The translations under genes were made by a program, and so were the position numbers. Shown in pieces: positions 19,500 through 31,769 of a stretch of 64,000 nucleotides of DNA. The notes beneath the pieces are model-generated. The model worked only from the letters and a program-made list of their open reading frames with translations, had not been told where the DNA came from and did no database searches. The first letter of the stretch is position 1, and the number at the start of each line of letters is the position of its first letter. The DNA is taken from contig NC_057920.1 of assembly GCF_018873765.1 (NCBI RefSeq), positions 7,205,307 through 7,269,306 on the forward strand, read 5' to 3'. The stretch is from Telopea speciosissima (taxonomy: Eukaryota; Streptophyta; Magnoliopsida; Proteales; Proteaceae).

Positions 19500-21770
19500 T
19501 TTGCCTCTCCTGCCACAACATTTAAACATGTCTACCAAATGAAAGCTTAGACTTTTGGGGGATCTTCGAAGTAATGAAATAGAAAAAGATTCTCTCACCT
19601 ATGTGTCTATCTCTCCCTTCTTCACGTAAATTGACCTCGCTGCCTTTTTATGTACGATATCGTAGATTTTATCGCAACTCATTGGTGCGCTTCCTTCTAC
19701 CGCTTGCTTCGAGAACCCTCTCCATTCTAAAATATTCTAATTTTGACTATTAAATTTACTACATCTTACAATCTAAATTCTTAAAATTAGAAGGAAAATA
19801 AAGATTAAATATGAAAATTTTGGTTTTCATAGTTAATAAGAGTTTGAGATAGTTATATAATCATGATTACAAAAGTTTCCAATTCCTTTTTTAAACTGAG
19901 TTCATTTCATTCCCTTTTCCTTCACTCTACTTACACTCACACGCAATAGGTAGATGTGATTGTTTGTTTTGCTAACTAAATAATAAAGTCAGCTTCTATT
20001 TCTAGTATTAGTAGGAAACCCAAGAGGGGGTGAATTGGGTAAGGCGGAATATGATTGTAAATAAAAAAAAATGTAATTATCCAATCTAAAGTTAATGAAT
20101 GCAAAGTTTTTTTTTGGTAGAATGAATGCAAAGTTGTAAGGTACTATAAATAGACCTTGGCTAAGGGGTGCAACCATGCAACCCACTAGAAGACTAGACG
20201 TCGACTCCCCTCTCTATTTTCTCTCATTAAGGTCTATTCAAGTATGACCTTGAATAAAGCTGTTTAGAGCGCAAGAGTCATGTAACCGATCCCATTTAGT
20301 TGGGATAAGGCTGAGTTGTTGTTGCGCATGTTCAATGGTTGAAGGGAAGTGGATTGGTGACAAAGAGCAAAGAGGAGAGTGGGGCGTGTAGGCCCGCTAG
20401 AGGTATGTCACATGTTGTATGGGGGTCCCTCCCTGTTTTGTCCCACTAGTCTTCTCTTAGTCAGGGTAGGGTTTTAGTACATGGTATCCACATTGGTGTT
20501 CGTGGTTGCTGATATACATATTAATAGTGATATGGAGTGGGTGTATTAGTCCATATTAGGTCAATTCCAGGTAAAAAAATTACTATTTTTATCTAAAAGT
20601 GCTGCATTTTGGCCGATTCACCAATAAACCGTATTAATCAAATACTGATATTAGGTATTGCTAGAACAAATACATATCGATCGATACGACTGATACAATA
20701 TGATACCTAAATGGCTACTCATAGTAGCCGTGAGAGTCTGGCCTAAGGTCAAAAGTAATGAAAACAAATGATTGCAATCCTTCAATTTTGATGCAAGACT
20801 CGGCATTTAGGGGCATGGTTCAAGGTATCAGTATCATATCGATAAATGTATCGGTATCATTGGTATCCGAAATCAATACCTCTCACCAATACTCCAATAA
20901 CGGTGTATGGGTCCATACTGAGGGCAAAATGATCCATATATTTCTAGAAACGAGGGCAAAATTGTCCAATTTGGCATGTATCAGCCTCTTGGAAGTGGTA
21001 TTGGTATTGCTTCGATACTATTATTGAAATCTGTGTTTGGGAGTCCGTTCCACAATTCCTTTCTACTAAATCCAAGTGGATAGTAGAAAACAGACAATCA
21101 CATAATGCAAGGATTTACATGGTTTGACAAGATTACCTATGTCCACACTGAAGATGAGATTTGTTTTATTATATTTTTTGATAAATAAAATTTGCTTTAC
21201 TATCAATGGAGAATAGGGTTATACCTCACTTCTCTCTCAGATTATAGGGTGAAACAGTATATTATCGAAATACACATGTACAGCGTTACAAAAAATATCA
21301 TTGAGGCGTTGGCTCTCCGAACTCTCGATATGGATCCTCCGGATCTTCAAGGCCTCGGTAACGAAGATAATGCACGAGGTGAGCAAAATCATCCGGATCT
21401 CGAGGCGTCAGACCCTACAACTTCTTAAAGGAGTTTCACTTTCCCTCCATAACTTGGGCACAGTTCTATAGTTCGCAGAACTCAACTGATTTTCGAATTT
21501 TTTTTTTCCCCTTGTTACCCTTGTCCCCACCCCCCCCCCGCGTTCGCTCATCTCTGCTTATTTCCATTATCCCTCTCATTTTTGGGTCTCACTTTTCACT
21601 TTCCAGTTAGACGAAGCTCGTCTGAGACAATTGCAGAGACTGTGGATTCCGAACCAAATAACCCTTCCGATCATTATAATCTCAGTAGACATTCCATTTT
21701 TTCGAATTTATAGGTTTTGAATGTTTTCTTTCCATGAACACTGGAGTTCTTCTTCATTTTTTGTTTTGAT
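19500..21770. other. Intergenic DNA with degenerate GTATCG repeats and an LTR-like fragment
   Basis: Tracts rich in GTATCG, CGATAC and GGTATC lie at about 20640-20705 and 20815-21025. The segment AATGCAAGGATTTACATGG followed by GTCCACACTGAAG (21107-21162) resembles LTR-tail sequence also found near 30060. A C-run is at 21528-21539. No gene is supported. Confidence 0.5.
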
Positions 21771-21832
21771 TGCTATTGGCTTTCGTTTGCTTTGGTTTGG
21801 TTTTGGTCCAGGGGTTTTTACTTGTGGAAGAG

Positions 21833-24800
21833 ATGGAAGAGTGGAAGGAATTTAAGGAAAAAGCAGAAGGGCATTTTGTTATCTTCGCCATGTTAAACCC
21901 CCAAAATGGTGCCGCTTTTCGCTTCGTAAGGCATTACTACAGCCGAGTAGCAGTCGATACCCAGAGAGCCATGACTCTCAATCCTGATGACTCCAAGCAG
22001 GGGTCTGTGGATTATTTTGAGAGTCGAAACAGTATTGATCTCATCTGTACTTTGTAGGAGAGGAGTAAACCTTAACCATAGCTGGAAAAGGAAGTGTCTT
22101 TCAGCTGCAATAGCCTACTAGTCGATCCTATCGGCTATCTTTGCACTTGTCCCAATGGCAAGCTAACATCTACACCGACATTGCAATATCTATTGATCAC
22201 ATCTGTTCTTTGGAGGAGAGTAGTAAACCTGGACCATATGCTTGGTAAAATGAATCTTGCTTCACAGTGCACACCATTTTCATTAGATTAGTTCATATCG
22301 CTAAGCATAGATTATCTTAATTGACTATTTTTATTCATCAGGCGTTACCTGAGAAAATGCCCCTTGGAGCCTTGGAGGTTTACTGCTTGAAGGTGACAAC
22401 AATGATTTCTGGGTAGCTTTAGGGTGTTTGTCCGACAACAATGCATTAAAGCAATATGCCCTTGTCAGGGAATTGCAATTTGCTGTTTCTCTTACTGTTG
22501 CATGGGCAGACCTCGGAAAAAAATTGTGTGGAATAATCTTTACTCATCTTCTCTGTTCTCAAGAGTTTCTTTCCTAAACATTCATAGAATGCACATACAA
22601 ACATAGCTTTAATCATTGCTTATTTTGATCCTATGATTAGAAGTTATAGCTCCCTACTGCAGTGGCAGGATAATTTTGTTATCTTGTAAATCTCAGCACA
22701 TACAAAAGAAATGGTTGCGAATTTCAACAATTAGTTATCTATAAAAAAGATCTCGGTAATGATTCAACTGAGATTTTCCAAGGCATTCTCCTCTAAGATT
22801 ACCTATGCAAAAATGGCTATATTACCACTACATGTAGAGGATTCTTTCTTTTAATGCCTGGAATAGAGAAGACATGATGTTTCCTAGATTTACTTTAAGC
22901 TGACGAACATTGTATTTAAACGTAAGACATAAATTATTCATTCGATTACAATAAATTTTGGAGTTGACTAATTAGTCGACTTGAAAATCAAACATCTTTT
23001 AAGATATTGATTATTTAATCACCTGTCTTCAAAGCCTTAAAATATCAATGAAGTTCTGATGGTACTGCAGATATGATGTTTCCTGATTGCCTCTCTCATT
23101 TCCTGGATTTTAGGTATCTGAGATTTTGTTTTTATCAGCTTTACAGAAAAGTGGGTGAGAAGCAATTGGCAAGGTAAGCATTTGATCATGCTAGAAGCAT
23201 AGATCCTTCACTTGCATTACCATGGGCAGGAATGTCAGTTGATATTTATGGTGGGTAAAGGCCTATTTCCATGTTGGAAATTAAATTGTCTCAATTTGTT
23301 AAGCTTTGTGGAATGGAAAACTTCATACATTGAAAATATTTGGAAATGTTTTTTAGGAGTTACACACTGGATGAGGCTTATGAAAGCTGCCTACAGGCTG
23401 TTCAGATTTTGTCTGTAAGTTTTTAATGCTTTAACAAGTCATCCTAGCAATGAAATATCATCCTGTATTCTGCTTATTTACATTACTTGGTAGTTACATA
23501 TTTAGAGAAAAACGTTTCTCTTCTTTTATTCAGTTCCAATTGTTAACCACTCAAATATGAGTGTACATACACCTGATCCAATTGTGTATTTGTAATTTTT
23601 TATCTTTTATATGAAGATTATACTTTAATACGACTAACTTACCCTTTTATCATCCATTGAGGGCTCATTTTACATTTAGACAATATTACTGGAGTAGGTG
23701 TTGAACTGAATCTACTCACCAAATTTTTTTTTTGAGGCTTTATATGATCAATTTGTAGATATTACATAATATATACAATTTGTTTAGAATGTTTAATTGC
23801 AGGTGTAAATGGGTGCTATAATTGTTAAGCCTTGTATTGTATTGTCTTTCAATTTTTAATGTTTATTGGATATCCAATATTTGGGTGTATGAATCCAGGC
23901 TATGGTACTTTATATGACCTCTTTTTCGGTTTAATTGCACTGTGGAGCGTGTTAGTAAACAAAACAATTCTTAAACCACTCTGTACTTCATTTTTATGAT
24001 GAAAAGTATATACTAATGCCAATGTTCTATGTCTGATTGATAGCCAGGTTTTACAAGTGTCCACCATCTCTTTATTGAAACTTGGCAAGAACGATCTGGC
24101 CCTATCTATGGCTAGAAATTTAACTGCAAGTGTTTCCACTATGGAACTACATCTGGTGCTACTGCCATAAGTTTGATCTTTACATTGCTGTACCACATTT
24201 GGGGGATAGAATCTGCAGTAACAAGCGTCCTGAAATGCAAGGGAATTATTTCACAGATAAAAAATCAGTTTTATTGTCTCCGCAATTCATGCTCTAGACC
24301 ATAGTAGCAGACTTGAGTCAGTTGTTTCAATAACACATCATTTTGTTGCATGTCTTAAGGAGATTACTAGAATGCACTAGCTAATTGCCTCAAGAAAACT
24401 AGTATGTTTTTGTTTTTTTCACCAAATTATTTCTTCCTATGTTTGCATCTTATTTCTTTTGAGGGGTTTAAATTGGCTTCTGGAACATGGAGTATGAGGG
24501 TATTATTATGCCTATGTGTTTTGTAGGTCAATCATGGAGCAAAACTGAACTTGGAAATTCGGAGTAAAGTCAATCAACTCAAAAAAGCTTTTCACATGTT
24601 CCCTAACAGCTGGTTGATAAGGTAAATTTATTTAGCAACAGGAGCAGGATGATTTTATATACAGATTTTCAGTCTGGTTATTATTATGTAGTCAATCCAC
24701 CTGCTAGTTTTCCTAGTTGCTTCATTCTTTTTATTATTAAACCTGTGCTTGGAAGACCTTAATTTAAAGTTTTTTTTCCCTGTAGAATCTAATGGTCTAT

Positions 24801-25990
24801 GTTGTTTCATAATCCATCCCTATGATTACTTTGATTACATGTGAAAGGCCAAAATATCTGAACTATTGTTATTTATAGAATAAGTCCCTTTTGCTGTCTC
24901 TACTAAGTTCATGCACAGCAATTTGAATGCTTTATATCCTTATTGGGCACAAGGTCTTAAACTGCAGAAATCCTTGTCTAGGAGACAATCTGCTCATATT
25001 CAAGCTTCTGCTTCACTGGTCATATTCCTTGGTTTTTCTGACTGTAGTTTGCTGCTTGTAGGAATGAACTTGGTTATCTTTTGGTATTCAGTAAGGAATG
25101 GAAAGATATGCATACAGAAATTAGATGTGTCGTCATGGTCGCCCTAGTGTTAATGTAGACCAGTCACAAGTGATAACCAGTCCACAAGAGGATTGCAAAC
25201 TTCAGGTCCAGTTATTGTAAATTCTTCGATCGGTTCTCAGATTTGTAGGAAATTTCAGAACAATAAAATAAAAAACAAGAAATCGAAGAAGATAAGGTAG
25301 TCTCTCTCAGACTCTGGTTTCTCACCAATGGCATCTCACAATGTTTTCTCACAAAGGCACAGAGCAAAACACAAAGCTATGTTTTTTTTTTTCAATCTCA
25401 TTAATCAAATTCGTGTACAAGGCTGTAGCCCCTTACAAGCTTATGTAGGAAACTCGAACACTAAAAAGGAAAGGCATAACCCAATCCTTAATTAATAGAA
25501 TAACATAAATTGACTAGAAAACTAAAATAATGAAAGAAAATGTAGAAAACCAGGTCCTTATTATATTCCATTACAATTTGTTTTGACCTGGGGAAATAGA
25601 AGTACATCAGTATATTTTGGTTTAGATTTGGCTCAATATGTGGAGCTATATCCATGTATACGTTTGATGGTTACTTTAACGTCAGGTGTGGCACCTGCCT
25701 TAAGAATCTCTTAAAACATAAATGCTTTGCTTCGTCAAATAGCTCATCTTCTTTGTTACTAAACTGCAGTTTGGCTTCAACAAGGGCCATTTGTATGCAG
25801 CTGGCCAGGAAGGGTTATGGTTCACAGTTCTTATCGCTTGCGGCAAGCAATCTCAGAAAAGCTTTGAGGGTCCTCTGTCATTCCTCTCTCTATTGTATCT
25901 GTGTTGCTGGCTCAATCAGGAGCAAGTTTGGGCTCCAATGGGAGAGACCTTTACCTTTAATGGTTTTCTTGGCCATTAGGTTTCATTTCA
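21833..25990 (+). pseudogene. SKI3: SKI3 (TTC37-like TPR subunit of the Ski complex) pseudogene, unprocessed
   Basis: Scattered exon-like blocks in SKI3 order are broken by stops, frameshifts and lost exons. The N-terminus at 21833 has LNPQNGAAF, HYYSRVAVDTQRA and LNPDDS. Mid-protein TPR pieces are at about 22342-22520 ([31 protein letters not shown]), 23130-23255 (FDHARSIDPSLALPWAGMSV) and 23357-23413 (DEAYESCLQAVQIL). C-terminal pieces are at 24528-24621 (GAKLNLEIRSKVNQLKKAFH), 25061-25140 and 25715-25985 (GSQFLSLAASNLRKAL). Introns and several splice dinucleotides survive, for example TTTTTAG before 23355 and GTAAGT after 23413, so it arose by DNA duplication rather than retroposition. A non-SKI3 insertion of LTR-like character occupies about 25210-25560. 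SKI3 scaffolds the cytosolic complex that feeds mRNA to the exosome; this copy cannot. Confidence 0.8.
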
Positions 25991-26847
25991 TCTTACTAAT
26001 GCGCATACAGTCATAATTTGATGGATTAGGGAGTCAGCACACTTCCGTTTGATCTTCTATTCAAATTAAAATTCCCTATGACTATGTTTGGAAGCCAATA
26101 AAAGAAAAGAAAATAAAATAAAATAAAAAATTCAAAAATTTTTGAATTTGAGAAAAGAGATAGACACATAGATCAATTATGATTTGTGATGGTATCTTTG
26201 GCCCTACAAATCGGGAGTATGGATGTGCATCAATTATTTTTTTTATAACAGTAATTTATTTGGGGATGTATGGGCTTTGGAATTACATGGTATGTACACA
26301 ATAAGCGAAGATCAGAGGCTTCCAGCAAGGATTGGAAGGGGCAATAGAGCTAGTATTCGAAGAGCTAACCATTTGGATAGATTCTGACCTCGGCTAAGTG
26401 GTTTGATACTAATGACCAGCAGCGTTGTCCTTAGGGACCTTTTTGGGTATCTTTTCCAAATTCCTAAGACGTTAAATCTGTAATAAATATTAAGAGAATG
26501 AGCATAGTATACTATGACATGTAAATTCCAGCTAAATGGACAGGTTGCCTGGACCTTTATCCCCTGAGATTCGTTGATCGGTACAGTTGTGCGGTTCCTC
26601 TCATAGGGGACACTGAAATGACCATTCCATCGGTCACCCCCTAACCGAACATATTGCCTGGGTGAGGTCCACCCCCTTTTATTCAAGACTGAATGTTTTG
26701 ATGAATGCTTTTATCTTCATTTTTAATTTTCTTTTTGATTAAAAGAAAAATTCAATCGCAAATGATTCCTAGGTTCAGTTTACTGTGCATTTGGAGGTAT
26801 ACGGTATTTCAACAATAAAGTTTTCTGTGGGGCAGTGTACTGCTACC

Positions 26848-27405
26848 TAGGGGTGTATGTTTGACCCTGTCGGCTTGAGCTTGAACAAGGACTGGGTTAG
26901 ATTTTTCAACCCTGAGGGCAGATTAGGGTTGAAATTTATACGCCTAGGTCAAGGTTGGGTTAGGCTAGGGTTGAGGCCTAGGGCTGAGCCCAGACCGGCC
27001 TAGTCCTGTGTTAGGTTATGCTTTATAATTATAATTTTTATTTAGTATGTAATTATCTAATGGACGAAAGTATTTAAAATTTTAAGTTTTGAACTAAACT
27101 TTTTAATCCAAATAAAAGTCATTGTCAATTGAGTATTAAACAATCAATATCCAATCATATGGGTCTCACTTTTTTTTTAATGCATAGGCCAAAAAGCAAG
27201 GCTATTTAGGATCAATCAAGGCCGACCCGGGCCAGCCTTGCCCAATCAGGGTCAATCAGGGCCTTGCTGGGCTGGCCGAGCTTAGCAGGGTTGGGATTGT
27301 GCTGAAATATCTCAGCCTGACCTAAGGCCGGGTTGGGCTTGGGCTGACTAAGAGGACTCACGGTTGGACTAAGGTTTTAAAAAACCCAGGCCTGTTTCAC
27401 CTCTA
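26848..27405. mobile_element. hAT-like MITE, GGGTCGGGTT family (copy 1)
   Basis: Starts TAGGGGTGTATGTTTG and ends CACCTCTA, with flanks CTGCTACC and ATACTATC that agree at 5 of 8 positions. The interior is made of GGTTGGG, GGCCTAG, CCCTGAGGGC and their complements, with an AT-rich centre. Family membership is clear from copies at 28997, 48698 and 58483. Confidence 0.65.
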
Positions 27406-27939
27406 ATACTATCTCCCACGTCTAGATATAGAGAGGGCGAAATGACTGTCCCATCCCATGATGCCAATGTACACGTTGTCATTGGCCCCATGTGCACGCA
27501 AGGGGGCCATGCTCCTCATAAAGAGCACCGACCTTTTCAATAATTACACTTGTACCTAGACAATTTATTTGCGGGTGATGTAATTAGTAATCACCATTAA
27601 TCACTACCCGGTTGGCAACTTTGATTGCAGCTGTAATAGCTGCTTGTTTTAGAGTGACAACTTTTATGTTCCCTGATAGTATTGTATGAATCTTGCACTT
27701 GGTGATGGCACCTAAGTTTTCGAAAATCCGATAAAGGGAAAATAAGACCGAGTTTCCCCTTCAACCGGTACCGATACTATCACCACGGTAAGGGAAGAAC
27801 ATCTCAAGAAACTCTATCCATGCAAATTTTTGCAAACAAACTTCAATTAGCATATCTTTTTGTCTGTTAAATGTTTCGGTTTAAATTTTTTTATTTAATT
27901 TTGGTTCTGTTCGATATATAATAAAAGGGAAGTAGTTCT

Positions 27940-28095
27940 TTGTCCAGTAGTGTGGCCTACGCTAGCACTCCCATGTGTCTATCTCTCTCTTCCTCAAAAC
28001 AATGAGGTAAATGTGTCTTTTCATATGGAGAGGAAAGAGATCGACTCATGGGAGTGTTGACATAGACCACACTCCTGAACAGAGAACTTTTTCCC
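27940..28095. repeat. Foldback element, ATGGGAGTGCTGGC family (copy 1)
   Basis: The left arm GTGTGGCCTACGCTAGCACT plus CCCATGTGTCTATCTCTCTC pairs imperfectly with the right arm GAAAGAGATCGACTCATGGG plus AGTGTTGACATAGACCACAC. A loop of about 40 bp separates them. A second copy lies at 62873-63025. No coding capacity is seen. Confidence 0.75.
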
Positions 28096-28099
28096 ATAA

Positions 28100-28996
28100 T
28101 AAAATTAGGATTGGATTTTCCTCTACCACAATGAATGGGACCCTTTCATTGAGGGGTGGATTGGAACATACCAAAACCCTAGAAGGGGTTTGTGAACCGC
28201 TGGTAGGTGAACCATCCTCTATGGATAGAGAAAAACTTTTTTCTATAAAATTATTATTTAAACATATTTTTATATTCGGATTTAAACGAATCAGATGGTT
28301 GAATGAAATTAAAATATCAGTATCCACATCCAATTACCTTCCAATGGATTCGGATAGTTTCCAAAAACAAAATTTTGAATAGAGATTCTCCTCCTAAATG
28401 AATACGTTACACAAATAAAATATAAAATTTTAATTATCCATTTACATCTCTAATTACAATGCCATTGTGATCCGACCAAAAAAATATGGTCCATCGTGAC
28501 AATGTGGTATGTGGGGGCCACGTGCCCGTGACGTTTCGTCGGTTGAATTGGTATAATATATACGTCGGATGGGTTTGTTGTTTTATAGATGTCCTACTTA
28601 GCAATGGCACGCATGCATGTTGCAAGCTTTGGCTCCCAATGTGGTACTGTGGTCACTGGTGTCATGGTGTGGTGTGTTATTTGTTTTTGTAAGGTCTTTT
28701 AACGCTGCACATGTGTCGGTCCTTAAACCGGAAAAAGGCCAGCCCAAATTATATATATAAAACGGACCACTTTTTCCATCTTAATTTCTTTACTCTTAAA
28801 TTCCATCATCACTTAGGAATTGGGAGATGGTCTGCATCACTGCATGAACACAAAAAAGCAAGCATCACCGGAGCCCTGAGATCATCACCTTATCGGATCG
28901 CCACACCTTTTGAGCCCAATTGGTAAATCATCAATGGAATCGATTTCCATATCAGTTTCGGTCGATATCGATACAATTAATAAGAACCATTCCATT
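28100..28996. other. Intergenic DNA
   Basis: No gene recognised. TCCATTTACATCTCTAATTA at about 28439 matches the end of the MITE family at 62143-62612 and may be a fragment of it. A frame open from 28011 to 28382 does not look like a conserved protein. Confidence 0.5.
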
Positions 28997-29393
28997 TAGG
29001 GCTGCCATAGAGTCGGGTTGGGGCGGGCCTTTTAAAACCCCAGTCCAACCCTGAGTCTACTTAGCTAGGTAGCCTGGCGTGATCTTGACTCAAGGCTAGA
29101 AAAATCCAATCCTAATCTGCCCTTAGGGTCGGGTCGGATTGGATTGACCCTGAGCATGGGAGGGAAGGGAGATGCATGAGCTGGCCAGACTGGGCAGAAG
29201 GAAAAGATAAAAAAGAAGAAAAAATATCAAGAAGAAGATAGGGTCGAGTTGGGCTCAGCCTGAGGCCTCAATGCTGACATGACCCTAACTCAGGGTCAAA
29301 AATTTCAAACTCTGACTTGCCCTTAAGGCTAAGATATCTCAACCTAAGCCCTGTTTGGGTTCAGAACGGGTCAGGTCCAAACTTGCACCCCTA
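28997..29393. mobile_element. hAT-like MITE, GGGTCGGGTT family (copy 2)
   Basis: Starts TAGGGCTGCC and ends AACTTGCACCCCTA. Flanks ATTCCATT and ATTCTTTT agree at 6 of 8. The interior has the same GGGTCGGGTTGG, CCCTTAGGGTCGGGTC and CCTGAG motifs as its relatives. Confidence 0.7.
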
Positions 29394-29934
29394 ATTCTTT
29401 TGATCAAAATTTTTGTTTTGGTAAAATTGATCAGAATTGATGAAAGAGAGAGGTTGGAGGAAACTTACGTAATCATATGCAACATGTCACCATCTATAAA
29501 GCTAGGGGCGGTGGAGCAATTATTTATAAAACGTCCAATTTAAGGGTAGTTATTAAATTTAGGAAGGTCATCAAAGTCTCTATTTAATGATCTAATGGTA
29601 CACTCCATTAATCCATTGTATTAAAACGATATGGAAAAGATGTATTGGTAGGTTTTTCATATTAAAGAAATGGGGAAAAAGTTTTAAGACAAAGAGAAAT
29701 GAACAAAAACAAAGGTAACAAACAAACATGTAGACGAGGCCATCAACTTGGATTCGTACAACAACAGATTGCGACTCAAATGTTAATCAGGGTTTAAAGA
29801 CAAAGAACCGGAATTTGAATCGGTCTCAGTTGATTTCGATTTGGATTGGATCAGAATTGGTTTGTAACGGTTTTGAAGTTGATGTTTTAATGCCTTCTAG
29901 GGTTTTTCTGTATAATGATCAAAACTTGTTAAGA

Positions 29935-30175
29935 AAACAATGCCCAGAAGTGGTGATTTGCAGAACAAAACAAAAATAAGAAAGCACACAACGCACAACA
30001 CAAAGAATGGCGATTTGCAGAAGAAAACGAAAATAAAAAAACACACAATGCACAACACAAAGGATTTACATGGTTCAACCCCACGATGGGAAACTATGTC
30101 CACGGTCGAGCAACAGAACATATTTCACTATCTTTGAAATGTTACAAATCCTCTCACACAGTCCTCCCAAAGAAA
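29935..30175 (-). repeat. LTR-tail fragment with 58-bp internal tandem duplication
   Basis: Reverse-complement relative of 37130-37310: both contain (in LTR orientation) TGTAACATTTCA, CCGTGGAC, CGTTGTGTG and TTCTGCAAATCGCCATTCT. Here the GATTTGCAGAA-to-ACAACACAAAG unit occurs twice head to tail (about 29956-30004 and 30010-30060). No internal element region or partner LTR is adjacent, so it is a fragment or solo-LTR remnant. Confidence 0.55.
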
Positions 30176-30179
30176 GAAC

Positions 30180-31540
30180 AATATATAGAGAAGCCTTAAC
30201 CTTGAAAGTACAGAATGGCTCTTAAAACCTAAAAAAGACCAACTAGTCAGGGTTGGATCAAAACTAAACATACATCGAAATACATATCATTTTGAAGGCC
30301 ATTTGAGATCATTTCGAAACCGAAATAACACTTTGAAGAACCACTAAACCACGTTCTGGACTGAAATCAAGTTTCACACATAAATTGGTTTTAAGGGGCT
30401 GGGTTGCTACGTTGGGTCAACCACCAGGATAAACCAAGCTATAATTTGATATTTAGCGTGTGATTTGTGTGATTATCAAAAAATCAGAGTTCAAATAGGA
30501 GCTCATCCATGTGGCATGCTCTGATGCTGTGCTCTGATGCTGCGCTACAAGATCTAACACACCCCGCGATACAGAGGAGCTCGATCTGGTCTTCCTATGT
30601 GGGCCGCCTAAGAATTAGGGATTCAAAAAAATTTATTGGCATATGATTAGTACTATAATGGTTTGCCACCATAAAGCTTAATAAAATTTCTCCAATTCTG
30701 CACTGTTTTTGCGAAAGAAAAATTGTACAATCCACACTGTAACTTTTGCTGAATCAAATAAATGATCCAAATGTTTATTTTTTTTAATTTTTCGGTAAGA
30801 GGACCCAAGTGTTTGAATCAACAACAGATGGTGAGGACCATTTAATATCATTGATGGCATTTAGTCATTTACAGACCTTTCCAAAGTTATAAGTCCCAGA
30901 CCATTCTATTACATTCAATTTCATTCCTACTACATCTACAAGTGGGAGAACTTGACGAACTTATGGGATTGTGAATGAGTGCAACTTGCACCTATAACTA
31001 TAGGACGGGTAAAAACTAATGAGACTGTTTGAAACGTTTTATAAGTGTATTTTGAATTTGACATTTTTTTTAATTGTTTTTTATTTTATTCTGAAATTTT
31101 TTTTAAAATAAGAATAAAAAAAAAAGTTTCAAAAAAATAAAAAAATACGTATCATTATATTATTATCAAAAGGTTACAAATGTTTTACCAAAAAACAAAA
31201 AGGTTACAAATGGAAAATTAATGACAATATTATTGTTATTGAAAAAAAATAAAATTGTGCGGTCTTACCAAAAATACAAAAGAACAAGGTTACAAATTAT
31301 TTGACTCCTTGAGAAGTATCAATAAGAAAACCCCAAAACTAAAAACCAACCAATACATTCACCGAAAAAGAAAAAAACTAAATAAATAAAGGGAAAAAGA
31401 TCTCTACTTGCTTGTGTTTCCAATGCTCTCCAATGGGTGAGCACACCTAGGTATCTACCCAAGGGGCAGAGGGATCATCTCATGGTGTCCTGTGAGAGGG
31501 TGTAGAAAACACCACCAAGTAGAGATCTCTTGTCCATAAA
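30180..31540. other. Intergenic DNA, nothing recognised
   Basis: AT-rich with many homopolymer A/T runs. No gene, RNA or bounded element is seen. Confidence 0.5.
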
Positions 31541-31549
31541 TAAAATACC

Positions 31550-31765
31550 CTCTACAATGAGGATTGGGCTCTTCTCTTGCGACCCCAGTGCCTAGGGAGG
31601 CATCCAACAACATTGAGCTGCTAGGAGCGTGGGGATGTGTGCTTGTGTGGGGTTCGACATGCATCCCGACGTGCCCAACAACCCAACGCCATTGGATGCC
31701 TCCCTGACACTCCCTAGGCACTGGGTTCACAAGATAGGAGCTGAATCCTTACATTGAGATTTAGC
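31550..31765. repeat. Foldback MITE
   Basis: Left arm 31550-31613 and right arm 31695-31765 are inverted copies sharing CCCAGTGCCTAGGGAG and GGCATCCA, and further out CAATGAGGATT versus its complement near 31752. The loop (about 80 bp) is GC-richer. No coding potential is seen. Confidence 0.75.
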
Positions 31766-31769
31766 TCAC

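Noticed and set aside
25654..26016. 120-codon plus-strand frame as a separate gene
   Set aside because: Part of it (GSQFLSLAASNLRKAL) matches the C-terminal end of SKI3, and neighbouring frames carry the rest, so it belongs to the pseudogene.
26312..26686. 124-codon minus-strand frame
   Set aside because: No recognisable motif, no matching splice or leader context; left as intergenic.
28011..28382. 123-codon plus-strand frame
   Set aside because: It overlaps the right arm of a foldback element, with no conserved motif or gene-like context.
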